Source of the DNA: Candidatus Rubrivivax defluviihabitans
GTDB taxonomy: Bacteria; Pseudomonadota; Gammaproteobacteria; Burkholderiales; Burkholderiaceae_C
Direction: 5' to 3'
DNA: 64,000 nucleotides
NCBI GenBank assembly: GCA_016709385.1
Contig: JADJMW010000023.1
Coordinates: forward strand, 75,006 to 139,005
The first letter of the stretch is position 1. Every line of letters starts with the position of its first letter. Positions 34,289 to 42,850 of this stretch are shown one piece after another. The notes under the pieces are model-generated. The model was given only the letters and a program-made list of their open reading frames with translations, did not search any database and was not told the origin of the DNA. Both the position numbers and the translations under genes were made by a program.

Positions 34289-35626
34289 TCAGCTCTGGCA
34301 GTCGGCAGGCGTGCGCCGGCTCAGTTTCTTCTCGGCCAGATACTTGTCGGCCGATGCACGCACCAATGGCTTGATGATCTGCTGGTCGGCCTCCAGCCAG
34401 TCGGAAGACCAGACGAACTTGCTGCCGTCCCAGGTGTGCACCCGCGCATAGCTCGCGCCCAGGTGATCGGCGCAGCTCGTCGAGATCGGGCGCATCACAC
34501 CCTTGAAGCCCAGTGCGTCGAGCTTGGCCTGGGTGAGGTTCAGGTTCTCGTAGCCCCAGCGGGCTTGTTCGCCGGTCATGACCTTGCCCTTGCCGAAGCG
34601 CTCCTGCGCGGCGCGAACGCCTTCCACGGCGAGCATGGCGCCCATGGCGCCGCGCATGTAGAGCACGCTGCCGACTTCTTCCTTCGGACCCGTGCCCTGG
34701 CCCTTGGCGTGGACCTTCTCGAGGATCTCCTTCACCACGGCCGAGCCCGGTTCGGCGCCGTGCTGCATCATGACGGCGCTGTAGCCCTTGGCGGCAGCGC
34801 CCACGTCCTTCAGGTCGGGCTCGGCGCCCGACCACCAGGTGCCGAACATCTTCTCGCGCGGGTAGCCCGTGGCCACGGCTTCCTTGATCGCCGTGGGCGT
34901 CATCACGCCCCAGGTCTGCATGACCACGAAATCGGGGCGCTGCTGGCGCACCTGCAGCCAGATGGACTTCTGCTCCACGCCCGGTGCCGGCACGGGCAGC
35001 AGCAGGACTTCGAAGCCGTGCATCTTCGAGCGCTCCTGCACGATGGGCAGCAGTTCCTTGCCGAACGGGCTGTCGTGGTAGACGACACCGATCTTCTTGC
35101 CCTTGAGCTTGTCCCAGCCGCCTTCCTTGTTGGCGATATGGCGCAGCACGGTGTCGCCGGCCACCCAGTAATGGCCCACGAGCGGGAAGTTCCACTTGAA
35201 GGCGTTGCCGTCCGCGGTATCGCTGCGGCCGTAGCCCGAGGTGATGAGCGGCACCTTGTCGGCCGGCACCTTGTCGGTCAGGGCGAAGGTGATGCCCGTG
35301 GACAGCGGCTGGAAGACGGTGGCGCCGCCGTGTTTGCCCTTCAGTCGCTCGTAACACTCGACGCCGCGGTCGGTGGCGTAGGCCGTCTCGCACTCCTCCA
35401 CCAGCGTCATCACGCCGTTGATGCCGCCGCGTGCGTTGACCAGCTTCATGTAGTCGTTGTGCCCGTTGGCCCAAGGCGTGGCATTCGGCGCCACGGGGCC
35501 GGTGCGGCCCGACAGCACGGGGAAGAACTGCTCCTTGGCCTGGGCATGGACCGAGGTCGCGGCGAGCAGGGTGCTGGCACCTGCGGCGGCCATCGCGGCG
35601 CCGAGGGCGATACTTCTGAACTTCAT
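34289..35626 (-). CDS. Liv-type ABC transporter substrate-binding protein
   Basis: The 445-residue periplasmic protein has a signal peptide (residues 1-29, ending SVHAQA). The type I binding fold follows: FFPVLSGRTGPVAPNATPWANG, ARGGINGV, IGVVYHDSPFGKELLP, and DFVVMQTWGVMTPTAIKE at the hinge. It is larger than amino-acid-binding LivK proteins and belongs to the group that binds aromatic or fatty-acid-like acids, in agreement with two acyl/aryl-CoA ligases in the operon. The ligand is not determined. Confidence 0.88.
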   Translation of the reverse strand: MKFRSIALGAAMAAAGASTLLAATSVHAQAKEQFFPVLSGRTGPVAPNATPWANGHNDYMKLVNARGGINGVMTLVEECETAYATDRGVECYERLKGKHGGATVFQPLSTGITFALTDKVPADKVPLITSGYGRSDTADGNAFKWNFPLVGHYWVAGDTVLRHIANKEGGWDKLKGKKIGVVYHDSPFGKELLPIVQERSKMHGFEVLLLPVPAPGVEQKSIWLQVRQQRPDFVVMQTWGVMTPTAIKEAVATGYPREKMFGTWWSGAEPDLKDVGAAAKGYSAVMMQHGAEPGSAVVKEILEKVHAKGQGTGPKEEVGSVLYMRGAMGAMLAVEGVRAAQERFGKGKVMTGEQARWGYENLNLTQAKLDALGFKGVMRPISTSCADHLGASYARVHTWDGSKFVWSSDWLEADQQIIKPLVRASADKYLAEKKLSRRTPADCQS

Positions 35627-35712
35627 GTCTGCCTCCAGAGGTGGTACTCGAAAAATTGCACTCGTCAGTGCCCCAGGATCGATCGGCCCGTCGGCCATCC
35701 GAACGTTCGAAT

Positions 35713-36789
35713 TCAGTGCGGGAACGGCCACAGCCGCAGCTTCTCCTTGGCCGTGGACCACAGTCGCGCCAGGCCGTGCGGCTCGACGATGAGGAAGAAG
35801 ACGATCAGGCCGCCGAAGATCATCAACTCGGCGTGGGCGATGAGCGCGGTGCCGATGGTCACGCCGACGAGTTCGCCGAAGGCCGGCAGCGCCTGGTTCA
35901 GGATCACCGGCAGGATGACGATGAAGGCGGCGCCGAAGAAGCTGCCCATGATCGAGCCCAGGCCGCCGATGATGATCATGAACAGCAGCTGGAAGCTGCG
36001 GTCGATGGAAAATGCCGCCGGTTCCCAGGAACCCAGGTGCACGAAGCCCCACAGTCCGCCGGCCACGCCGACGATGAAGGAGCTGACCGCGAACGCCGTG
36101 AGCTTGGCGTAGACCGGGCGGATGCCGATGACGGCGGCGGCGACGTCCATGTCGCGGATGGCCATCCACTCGCGGCCGATGTGGCTGCGCACCAGGTTCT
36201 TGGCCACCACGGCAAAGACCACCAGGAAGGACAGGCAGAAGAAATATTTGCCCACCGGACTGTCGATGCGCACGCCGAACAGCGACAGATCGGCCACGCT
36301 GACGGTTCCCGAGGTGGAGTTGTTGCTGAACCACTTGATGCGCAGGAAGGCCCAGTCCCAGAAGAACTGCGCCGCCAGCGTGGCCACCGCCAGGTATAGG
36401 CCCTTGATGCGCAACGAAGGAATGCCGAACAGGATGCCCACCGCGGTGGCACATACGCCGCCCAGCAGGATGGCGGCGATGGCCGGCATGCCGTCGATGC
36501 GCACGAAGAAGTTGTACGCGGCATAGGCGCCGACGGCCATGAAGGCCCCGGTGCCCAGCGAGATCTGCCCGCAGTAGCCGACCAGGATGTTCAGCCCCAG
36601 CGCCGCCAGCGACAGGATCAGAAACGGAATGAGGATGGCGCGGAACAGGTATTCGTCGGCCAGCAGCGGCACGCCGATGACGGCGAAGGCCAGCAGCAAG
36701 CCGATGGCGATGCGGTCCTGCTTGATCGGAAAGACCTGCTGGTCGGCCCGGTAGTCGGTCTTGAACTGGCCGTTTTCGCGGTAGAGCAT
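35713..36789 (-). CDS. livM: Liv-type ABC transporter permease LivM
   Basis: The 358-residue inner-membrane protein has about nine or ten helices. LivM landmarks are GYCGQISLGTGAFMAVGAYAAY near residue 80 and GGLGSIMGSFFGAAFIV near residue 270. It forms the translocation pore with LivH. There are 18 bp between it and livH and 86 bp to the binding-protein gene. Confidence 0.93.
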   Translation of the reverse strand: MLYRENGQFKTDYRADQQVFPIKQDRIAIGLLLAFAVIGVPLLADEYLFRAILIPFLILSLAALGLNILVGYCGQISLGTGAFMAVGAYAAYNFFVRIDGMPAIAAILLGGVCATAVGILFGIPSLRIKGLYLAVATLAAQFFWDWAFLRIKWFSNNSTSGTVSVADLSLFGVRIDSPVGKYFFCLSFLVVFAVVAKNLVRSHIGREWMAIRDMDVAAAVIGIRPVYAKLTAFAVSSFIVGVAGGLWGFVHLGSWEPAAFSIDRSFQLLFMIIIGGLGSIMGSFFGAAFIVILPVILNQALPAFGELVGVTIGTALIAHAELMIFGGLIVFFLIVEPHGLARLWSTAKEKLRLWPFPH

Positions 36790-36807
36790 GTGCTTTTCCC
36801 TGTGCGC

Positions 36808-37737
36808 TCAGACGCGATCGATGATCTTCTCGCCGAACAGCCCCTGCGGCCGCACCAGCAGAACGAAGAGCACCAGCACGTAGCCGAACCAGATCTCGAT
36901 GCCGCCGCCGAAGAAGGGGCCGATGAAGACCTCGGACAGCTTCTCGCCGACGCCGATGATCAGCCCGCCGATGATGGCGCCGGGCACGCTGGTGAGCCCG
37001 CCCAGGATGACCACCGGCAGCGCCTTCAGCGCCACCAGGCTGAGCGAGAACTGCACGCCGAGCTTGCTGCCCCAGATGACGCCGGCCACCAGCGCCACGA
37101 AGCCGGCCACGCTCCAGACGATGACCCAGATGCGGTTCAGCGGAATGCCGATCGACTGCGCGGCCTGGTGGTCGTCGGCCACCGCACGCAGCGCGCGGCC
37201 GGTGGCGGTGTACTGGAAGAACAGGGTCAGCATCACCACCAGTGCCGCGGCGATGACGGCGGCATAGAGGTCTTCCTTGTTGACCAGCAGGCCGCCCTCG
37301 AAGACGCTTTCCAGCAGGAACATCGGGTCCTTGGGCAGGCCGACGTCGATCCTGTAGATGTCGTTGCCGAACAGCGTCTGCCCCGAGCCGTCCATGAAAT
37401 AGGCGATGCCCAGCGTGGCCATCAGCAGCGTGATGCCCTCCTGGTTGACGAGCTTGCTCAGCACCAGGCGCTCGATCAGCCAGGCGGCCACGATCATCAT
37501 CGCCATCGCGGCCACGAAGGCCAGCACGTTCGCCAGCAGCTTGTTCTCGAAGCCCAGCCACTGCGGAATCCACTCGGAGAAGCGGGCCATCGCCAGCGCC
37601 GCCGACAGCACCATCGCGCCCTGCGCGAAATTGAACACGCCGCTGGCCTTGTAGATGAGCACGAAGCCCAGGGCCACCAGCGAATACAGCATGCCCGTCA
37701 TGAGGCCGCCGAAGAGGGTTTCGAGGAAGGGTCCCAT
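36808..37737 (-). CDS. livH: Liv-type ABC transporter permease LivH
   Basis: The 309-residue permease has about eight helices and typical LivH segments: GMLYSLVALGFVLIYKASGVFNFAQGAMV at the N-terminus and VVILGGLTSVPGAIIGGLIIGVGE near residue 225. It partners LivM. It starts 9 bp after livG ends. Confidence 0.93.
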   Translation of the reverse strand: MGPFLETLFGGLMTGMLYSLVALGFVLIYKASGVFNFAQGAMVLSAALAMARFSEWIPQWLGFENKLLANVLAFVAAMAMMIVAAWLIERLVLSKLVNQEGITLLMATLGIAYFMDGSGQTLFGNDIYRIDVGLPKDPMFLLESVFEGGLLVNKEDLYAAVIAAALVVMLTLFFQYTATGRALRAVADDHQAAQSIGIPLNRIWVIVWSVAGFVALVAGVIWGSKLGVQFSLSLVALKALPVVILGGLTSVPGAIIGGLIIGVGEKLSEVFIGPFFGGGIEIWFGYVLVLFVLLVRPQGLFGEKIIDRV

Positions 37738-37746
37738 GGCCTGCTT

Positions 37747-38532
37747 TCAGTGGCTCGTACCGAGGTACGCGCTGATGACGTCGGGGTTGGTGCGCACCTC
37801 GGAAGGAGTGCCGTCACCGATCTTCTTGCCGTAGTCGAGCACGACGATGCGGTCGCTGATGTCCATCACCACGCTCATGTCGTGCTCGATGAGCACGATG
37901 GTGGTGCCGTACTCGTCGTTGACGTCCAGGATGAAGCGGCTCATGTCCTGCTTCTCCTCCACGTTCATGCCGGCCATCGGTTCGTCGAGCAGCAGCACCT
38001 GCGGCTCCATGGCCAGCGCGCGGCCCAGGTCCACGCGCTTCTGCAGGCCGTAGGGCAGGCGACCCACCGGCGTCTTGCGGTGGGCCTGGATCTCCAGGAA
38101 GTCGATGATCTTCTCGACGAATTCGCGCTGCTCGGTCTCTTCGCGCTCCGCCGCGCCCCAGCGGATGGCCTGCTGGAAGAGGTTGGTCTTCATGCGCAGG
38201 TTGCGCCCGGTCATGATGTTGTCGAGCACGCTCATGCCCTTGAACAAGGCCAGGTTCTGGAAGGTGCGCGCAAAGCCCATCTCGGCGACCTGGCGCGAAT
38301 TCATGTTCGAGAAGGTCTTGCCGCGGAAGGTGATGCTGCCCTGCTGCGGCGTGTACACGCCGTTGATGCAGTTGAGCATGCTGCTCTTGCCCGCGCCGTT
38401 GGGGCCGATGATGGCGCGCACCTCGTGCTCGCGCACGTTGAAGCTGATGTCGGTGAGCGCCTTCACGCCGCCGAAGTTCAGCGAGATATTGTTCACCTCG
38501 AGGATGACGTCGCCGGTCTTGCGCTCTGCCAC
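37747..38532 (-). CDS. livG: Liv-type ABC transporter ATP-binding protein LivG
   Basis: The 261-residue ATPase shows Walker A GPNGAGKSS, the signature-like LPYGLQKRVDLGRALA and Walker B VLLLDEPMAGM. It starts at GTG (38532) with AAGGCGG upstream, three bases after the ligase stop codon, so the ligase and transporter are surely one transcript. Confidence 0.92.
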   Translation of the reverse strand: MAERKTGDVILEVNNISLNFGGVKALTDISFNVREHEVRAIIGPNGAGKSSMLNCINGVYTPQQGSITFRGKTFSNMNSRQVAEMGFARTFQNLALFKGMSVLDNIMTGRNLRMKTNLFQQAIRWGAAEREETEQREFVEKIIDFLEIQAHRKTPVGRLPYGLQKRVDLGRALAMEPQVLLLDEPMAGMNVEEKQDMSRFILDVNDEYGTTIVLIEHDMSVVMDISDRIVVLDYGKKIGDGTPSEVRTNPDVISAYLGTSH

Positions 38533-38534
38533 GG

Positions 38535-40481
38535 TCAGGCCGCCTTCTTCATGACGGGATACGTCTTGGCGTCGATGATCTTCACCGTGGCCGACACGCT
38601 GCCGCTGCGCCCGTCCTCGAACTTCACCGCGGTCTCGATGAACTGTTCCTTGCTGCCGCCGTACAACGCGTCGACCAGCACCTGGTACTTCTCGCCGATA
38701 TAGCCGCGGCGCACCTTGCGCGTGCGCGTCAGCTCGCCGTCGTCGGCGTCGAGTTCCTTGTGCAGCACCAGGAAACGGCTGATCTGGCTGCCGGCGAGCA
38801 TGGTGTCGGCGGAGAGGTCGGCGTTGACCTTCTCCACGCATTCGCGCACCAGTTCCAGCACCTCGGGCTTGGCCGCCAGGTCGGTATAGCCGGCGTAGGG
38901 CAGGTTGCGTTTCTCGGCCCAGTTGCCCACCGCCTCGAAGTCGATATTGACGAAGGCGCAGACCTTCTCGCGCTTGTCGCCGAAGGCCACCGCCTCCTTG
39001 ATGAAGGGAAAGAACTTGAGCTTGTTCTCGACGTACTTGGGCGCGAACATGGCGCCGTCGCTGGCGCCGCCCATGATGCGGCCGACGTCCTTGGCGCGGT
39101 CGATGATCTTCAGGTGCCCGCCGGCGTCCAGGAAGCCGGCGTCGCCGGTGTGGTACCAGCCGTCGGCGTCCAGCACCTCGGCGGTGGCGGCCGGGTTCTT
39201 GTAGTACTCCTTGAGCAGGCCGGCGCTCTTGACCATGACCTCGCCGTTGTCGGCGACACGGATCTGCACGCCCTCGATCGGCACGCCCACGGTGTCGGCC
39301 TTCACCTCGTGGTCGGGCTGCAGGCACACGAAGACGGCGGTCTCGGTGCTGCCGTAGAGCTGCTTGAGGTTGATGCCGATCGAGCGGTAGAAGGTGAAGA
39401 GGTCGGGGCCGATGGCTTCACCCGCGGTATAGGCCACGCGCACGCGGCTGAATCCCAGCGTATTGCGCAGCGGGCCGTAGATGAACTTGTCGCCCAGCGC
39501 GTAGAGCAGCCGGTCGCCGGCGCCGACGGTCTTGCCGTCCATCAGCGCCGGGCCCACGCGCCTGGCCACGTCCATGAAGGTATGGAACAACCACTTCTTC
39601 AGGCGGCCGGCGTCCTCCATGCGGATCATCACGCTCGTGAGCAGGCCCTCGAACACCCGCGGCGGCGCGAAATAGTAGGTGGGGCCGATCTCCTTCAGGT
39701 CGATCGTCACCGTCTCGGCCGACTCGGGGCAATTGACCACGTAGCCGCAGGCCAGCCACTGCGCATAGCTGAAGATGTTCTGGCCGATCCAGGCCGGCGG
39801 CAGGTAGGCCAGCACCTCCTCGGCTGGGCCCAGCTTGTCGAAGCGGGCGCCCGCGGCGGCGCGGTCGAGCAGCGTGAAGTGCGTGTGCACCACGCCCTTG
39901 GGGTTGCCGGTGGTGCCGCTGGTGAAGAACATCGCCGCCACGTCCTGCGGCTGGGCGCGGGCCACCTCGGCGTCGTAGAAGCCGGCGTGCGCGGTGTCGA
40001 AGGCGCGGCCGGCCTCGATCAGCGCGTCCAGCGCCGCCAGCCCGGGTTCGCTGTAGTTGCGCAGGCCGCGCGGGTCGTCGTACCAGATGCGCTGCAGCTG
40101 CGGGCAGCTCTCGCGCACCTCGATCATCTTGTCGACCTGTTCCTGGTCCTCGACGATGGCGAAGCGCACCTCGGCGTTGTTGATCGGGAAGACATATTCC
40201 GTGGTCGCCGCGTCCTGGTACAGCGGCACCGGCACCGCGCCCAGCGACTGCACGGCCAGCATGGAGGCGTACAGGCGCGGCCGGTTCTCGCCGACGACCA
40301 CCACATGGTCGTCGCGCACCATGCCGGCTTCGTGCAGGCCGCAGGCAATGCGCCGCACCACCTGCGCCAGGTCGGCCCAGGTGGTGGTCTGCCAGATGCC
40401 ATAAACCTTTTCGCGCAGCGCCGGCGCGGTCGGGCGCTGCTTGGCGTGGTCCAGCATGAGGCGGGGAAACGTCGTCTGCAC
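38535..40481 (-). CDS. AMP-dependent acyl-CoA synthetase (long-chain type)
   Basis: The 648-residue adenylate-forming enzyme has the P-loop FFTSGTTGNPKGVVHTH, the acyl-binding YAPPR-like FAPPRVFEG, QLYGSTETA and WYHTGDAGFLDAGG, with the C-terminal Lys region GRIMGGASDGAMF. It begins at GTG (40481) behind GGAGACAAGC; the next in-frame ATG would cut the conserved start. It converts a fatty or aryl acid taken up by the adjacent Liv-type transporter into its CoA thioester. It is the first gene of the operon and is divergent from a Crp/Fnr regulator. Confidence 0.9.
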   Translation of the reverse strand: MQTTFPRLMLDHAKQRPTAPALREKVYGIWQTTTWADLAQVVRRIACGLHEAGMVRDDHVVVVGENRPRLYASMLAVQSLGAVPVPLYQDAATTEYVFPINNAEVRFAIVEDQEQVDKMIEVRESCPQLQRIWYDDPRGLRNYSEPGLAALDALIEAGRAFDTAHAGFYDAEVARAQPQDVAAMFFTSGTTGNPKGVVHTHFTLLDRAAAGARFDKLGPAEEVLAYLPPAWIGQNIFSYAQWLACGYVVNCPESAETVTIDLKEIGPTYYFAPPRVFEGLLTSVMIRMEDAGRLKKWLFHTFMDVARRVGPALMDGKTVGAGDRLLYALGDKFIYGPLRNTLGFSRVRVAYTAGEAIGPDLFTFYRSIGINLKQLYGSTETAVFVCLQPDHEVKADTVGVPIEGVQIRVADNGEVMVKSAGLLKEYYKNPAATAEVLDADGWYHTGDAGFLDAGGHLKIIDRAKDVGRIMGGASDGAMFAPKYVENKLKFFPFIKEAVAFGDKREKVCAFVNIDFEAVGNWAEKRNLPYAGYTDLAAKPEVLELVRECVEKVNADLSADTMLAGSQISRFLVLHKELDADDGELTRTRKVRRGYIGEKYQVLVDALYGGSKEQFIETAVKFEDGRSGSVSATVKIIDAKTYPVMKKAA

Positions 40482-40549
40482 CTGCTTGTCTCCTGTGCGC
40501 GGGGCCGCTGGGGCCGCTTTGTCTGCAGCGCTGCATTCTGGGCAAAACT

Positions 40550-40579
40550 TTGACGCCGGGTTGTCGTTGCGACGACAAT
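40550..40579 (+). promoter_or_regulatory. Divergent promoter with TTGTCG-N6-CGACAA operator
   Basis: A perfect dyad with arms TTGTCG (40561-40566) and CGACAA (40573-40578) lies between the ligase/transporter operon and the Crp/Fnr gene. It overlaps a candidate sigma-70 promoter toward the regulator: TTGACG at 40550-40555, 18-bp spacer, GACAAT at 40574-40579. A Crp/Fnr dimer bound there would block its own promoter and could control the divergent operon. Assignment to this regulator is inferred from position. Confidence 0.5.
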
Positions 40580-40623
40580 TTACGGGTTCACACTGACAGG
40601 CATTTCCCTTGGCCCGTTTTGCC

Positions 40624-41364
40624 ATGGCACAGCCAGCCTTTCCATCGGCCGCACGCGCCAGCGTCGTGCAGCCGTCGCGTTCCAGGCCGCCGCGACCCGG
40701 CGAACTGGGGCAGATCCCTTGGCTGGTGCGGCTCGACGGCATCGAACGCGAGCGCGTGGTGGCCGACCTGCGCGTGGTCACGGTCGAGCCCGGCGAACTG
40801 GTGTGCCGGGTCGGCAAGCCGGTGACCTACTGGTTCGGCGTCATCGACGGCCTGCTGAAGATGAGCAACGACAGCGCCCTGGGCGTGCCCATCACCTTCA
40901 CCGGGGTGCCCTCCGGCGGCTGGTTCGGCGAAGGCACGGTGCTCAAGAACGAGGTCTATCGCTACAACATCCAGGCCTTGCGCCGCAGCACGGTGGCCGG
41001 CATCGGCATCGCCACCTTCCACTGGCTGCTCGACCGCAGCATCGGCTTCAACCGCTTCGTGATGATGCAGCTCAACGAGCGGCTGGGCCAGTTCATCGGC
41101 GCGCGCGAGATCGACCGCCTGACCCACCCCGACGAGCGCGTGGCACGCAGCCTGGCGGCGCTCTTCCACCCCGTGCTCTACCCGGGCGTGGGCGAGTTGC
41201 TGCGCATCACGCAACAGGAACTGGGTTATCTGGTGGGCTTGTCGCGCCAGCGCGTCAACGAGGCGCTGCACGCGTTGCAGGACGCCGGCGTGATCCGCGT
41301 CGAATACGGCGGCGTGCGCGTGCTCGACCTGGAGCACCTGCGCCGCTACCAGCAGCTCGACTGA
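40624..41364 (+). CDS. Crp/Fnr family transcriptional regulator
   Basis: The 246-residue regulator has an N-terminal beta-roll (about 30-145; VTVEPGELVCRVGKPVTYWFGVIDGLLKM) without the Fnr cysteines or the full cAMP pocket, and a C-terminal winged HTH with TQQELGYLVGLSRQRVNEALHALQ as recognition helix. ATG at 40624 is preferred to the TTG at 40609. It is divergent from the ligase-Liv operon and probably controls it in response to an acyl/aryl-CoA or related cue. Confidence 0.85.
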   Translation: MAQPAFPSAARASVVQPSRSRPPRPGELGQIPWLVRLDGIERERVVADLRVVTVEPGELVCRVGKPVTYWFGVIDGLLKMSNDSALGVPITFTGVPSGGWFGEGTVLKNEVYRYNIQALRRSTVAGIGIATFHWLLDRSIGFNRFVMMQLNERLGQFIGAREIDRLTHPDERVARSLAALFHPVLYPGVGELLRITQQELGYLVGLSRQRVNEALHALQDAGVIRVEYGGVRVLDLEHLRRYQQLD

Positions 41365-41479
41365 CGCACTGCCGGCCCCGACGGCTCGCGCGTCCAAGCG
41401 CAGGACAGGGGGCGAAAGCACCCGATCGCGCCGGGTGCAGCCCGCATGCTCTGGCGCCATGGGCTGGTATGGTCGGGCC

Positions 41480-42850
41480 ATGCGTGACGTGGAGCCGGAC
41501 TTCTGGCGCAACCTCCGCGAAGAGCTCGCCGCCGGCCGCCAGTGGGCCGACCGCAGCGTGGTCCTCGGCTATGCCGCCCTCACTGGCGGGGTGGTGGTCG
41601 GCTTCACGCTGCTGGCCGAAGCCGCCAGCCACGGTTTCGAGCAGATGCGCACTTCCCACGCCTGGGCGCCGTGGCTGATGCTGTTGTGGACGCCGCTGCT
41701 CACGGTGGCGCTGCTGTGGTGGACGCGCCGCTTCGTGCCCGGCGCCATGGGCTCGGGCATCCCGCAGGTGGTGCGCGCCCTCGACGACGGCTTGACGCCC
41801 GACGAGCGTTCCTTCCTGGTCTCGTTGCGTGTGTCGCTGCACAAGATCGGCCTCGTCGCGGGCGGCCTGCTGGCCGGCTTGTCGATCGGCCGCGAAGGGC
41901 CCACGGTGCAGGTCGGCGCCGGCGTCATGGTGCATGCGCGGCGCTGGCTGTCGCCGCAGTCGGGCATCGACGGCCACGACCTCATGGTGGCGGGCGCGGC
42001 CGCCGGCATCGCCGCGGCCTTCAACACGCCGCTGGGCGGCATCATCTTTGCGCTGGAGCAGCTCTCGCGCCGGCGCAGCATGTCGCACAGCGCCCTGGTC
42101 ATCGTCAGCATCGTGCTTGCCGGCCTGGTGGCGGTGGCGGTGTTCGGCAACAACACCTATTTCGGTGAATTGCGCGTGCAGCAGCTGAGCTGGTCGCTGC
42201 TCGGGCCAGGGCTGCTGGTGGCGCTGGTGGCCGGGCTGGCGGGTGGTCTCTTCTCGCGCCTGGTGGTGGCCTCGGCGCGCGGCCTGCCCGACCGCTTCAG
42301 CCGCTGGCGCGTCGCCCATCCGCTTCGTTTTGCCGCCGGCTGCGGGCTGGCCGTGGCGGTGATCGGGCTCGTCACCGGCGGCACCACGGCCGGCGCAGGT
42401 TATGCGCCAACGGCGGCGCTGCTCGCCGGCCAGGCAGAACTGCCCGGCGTCTATACGCTACTCAAGTTCTGCGCCACCTGGCTGTCGGCCTGGAGCGGCG
42501 TGCCGGCGGGCGTGTTCGCGCCTTCGCTGGCCATCGGCGCCGGCATCGGCAACGACGTGGCGCTGCTCACCCGCGTCGGCCCCGAGGCTGCGATTCCGCT
42601 CATCGCGCTGGGCATGGTCGGCTTCCTGGCCGCCACCACGCAGGGGCCGATCACCGCCTTCATCATCGTCATGGAGATGGTCTCGGGCCACGCGATGGTG
42701 TTGAGCCTGATGGCCTGTTCGCTGATGGCCAGCGGCGTGGCACGGCTGATCACGCGACCCATGTACCTGGAGCTGGCGGCGCTGATGCTGCCGGCTGCAC
42801 CACCGCCGGCTGCCGCCCCGGCCGCGGACATCGAAGGGAGAAACCCATGA
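41480..42850 (+). CDS. CLC family chloride channel/transporter
   Basis: The 456-residue protein has 10-12 membrane helices and all CLC filter motifs: GSGIPQ, GREGPTVQVG (with the gating Glu) and GVPAGVFAPSLAIGAGIG. There is no C-terminal CBS pair. The second proton Glu of exchangers is not certain, so channel or exchanger cannot be decided. Its stop overlaps the next gene's start (ATGA). The link to a compatible-solute-like enzyme suggests a role in ion or osmotic balance. Confidence 0.9.
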   Translation: MRDVEPDFWRNLREELAAGRQWADRSVVLGYAALTGGVVVGFTLLAEAASHGFEQMRTSHAWAPWLMLLWTPLLTVALLWWTRRFVPGAMGSGIPQVVRALDDGLTPDERSFLVSLRVSLHKIGLVAGGLLAGLSIGREGPTVQVGAGVMVHARRWLSPQSGIDGHDLMVAGAAAGIAAAFNTPLGGIIFALEQLSRRRSMSHSALVIVSIVLAGLVAVAVFGNNTYFGELRVQQLSWSLLGPGLLVALVAGLAGGLFSRLVVASARGLPDRFSRWRVAHPLRFAAGCGLAVAVIGLVTGGTTAGAGYAPTAALLAGQAELPGVYTLLKFCATWLSAWSGVPAGVFAPSLAIGAGIGNDVALLTRVGPEAAIPLIALGMVGFLAATTQGPITAFIIVMEMVSGHAMVLSLMACSLMASGVARLITRPMYLELAALMLPAAPPPAAAPAADIEGRNP

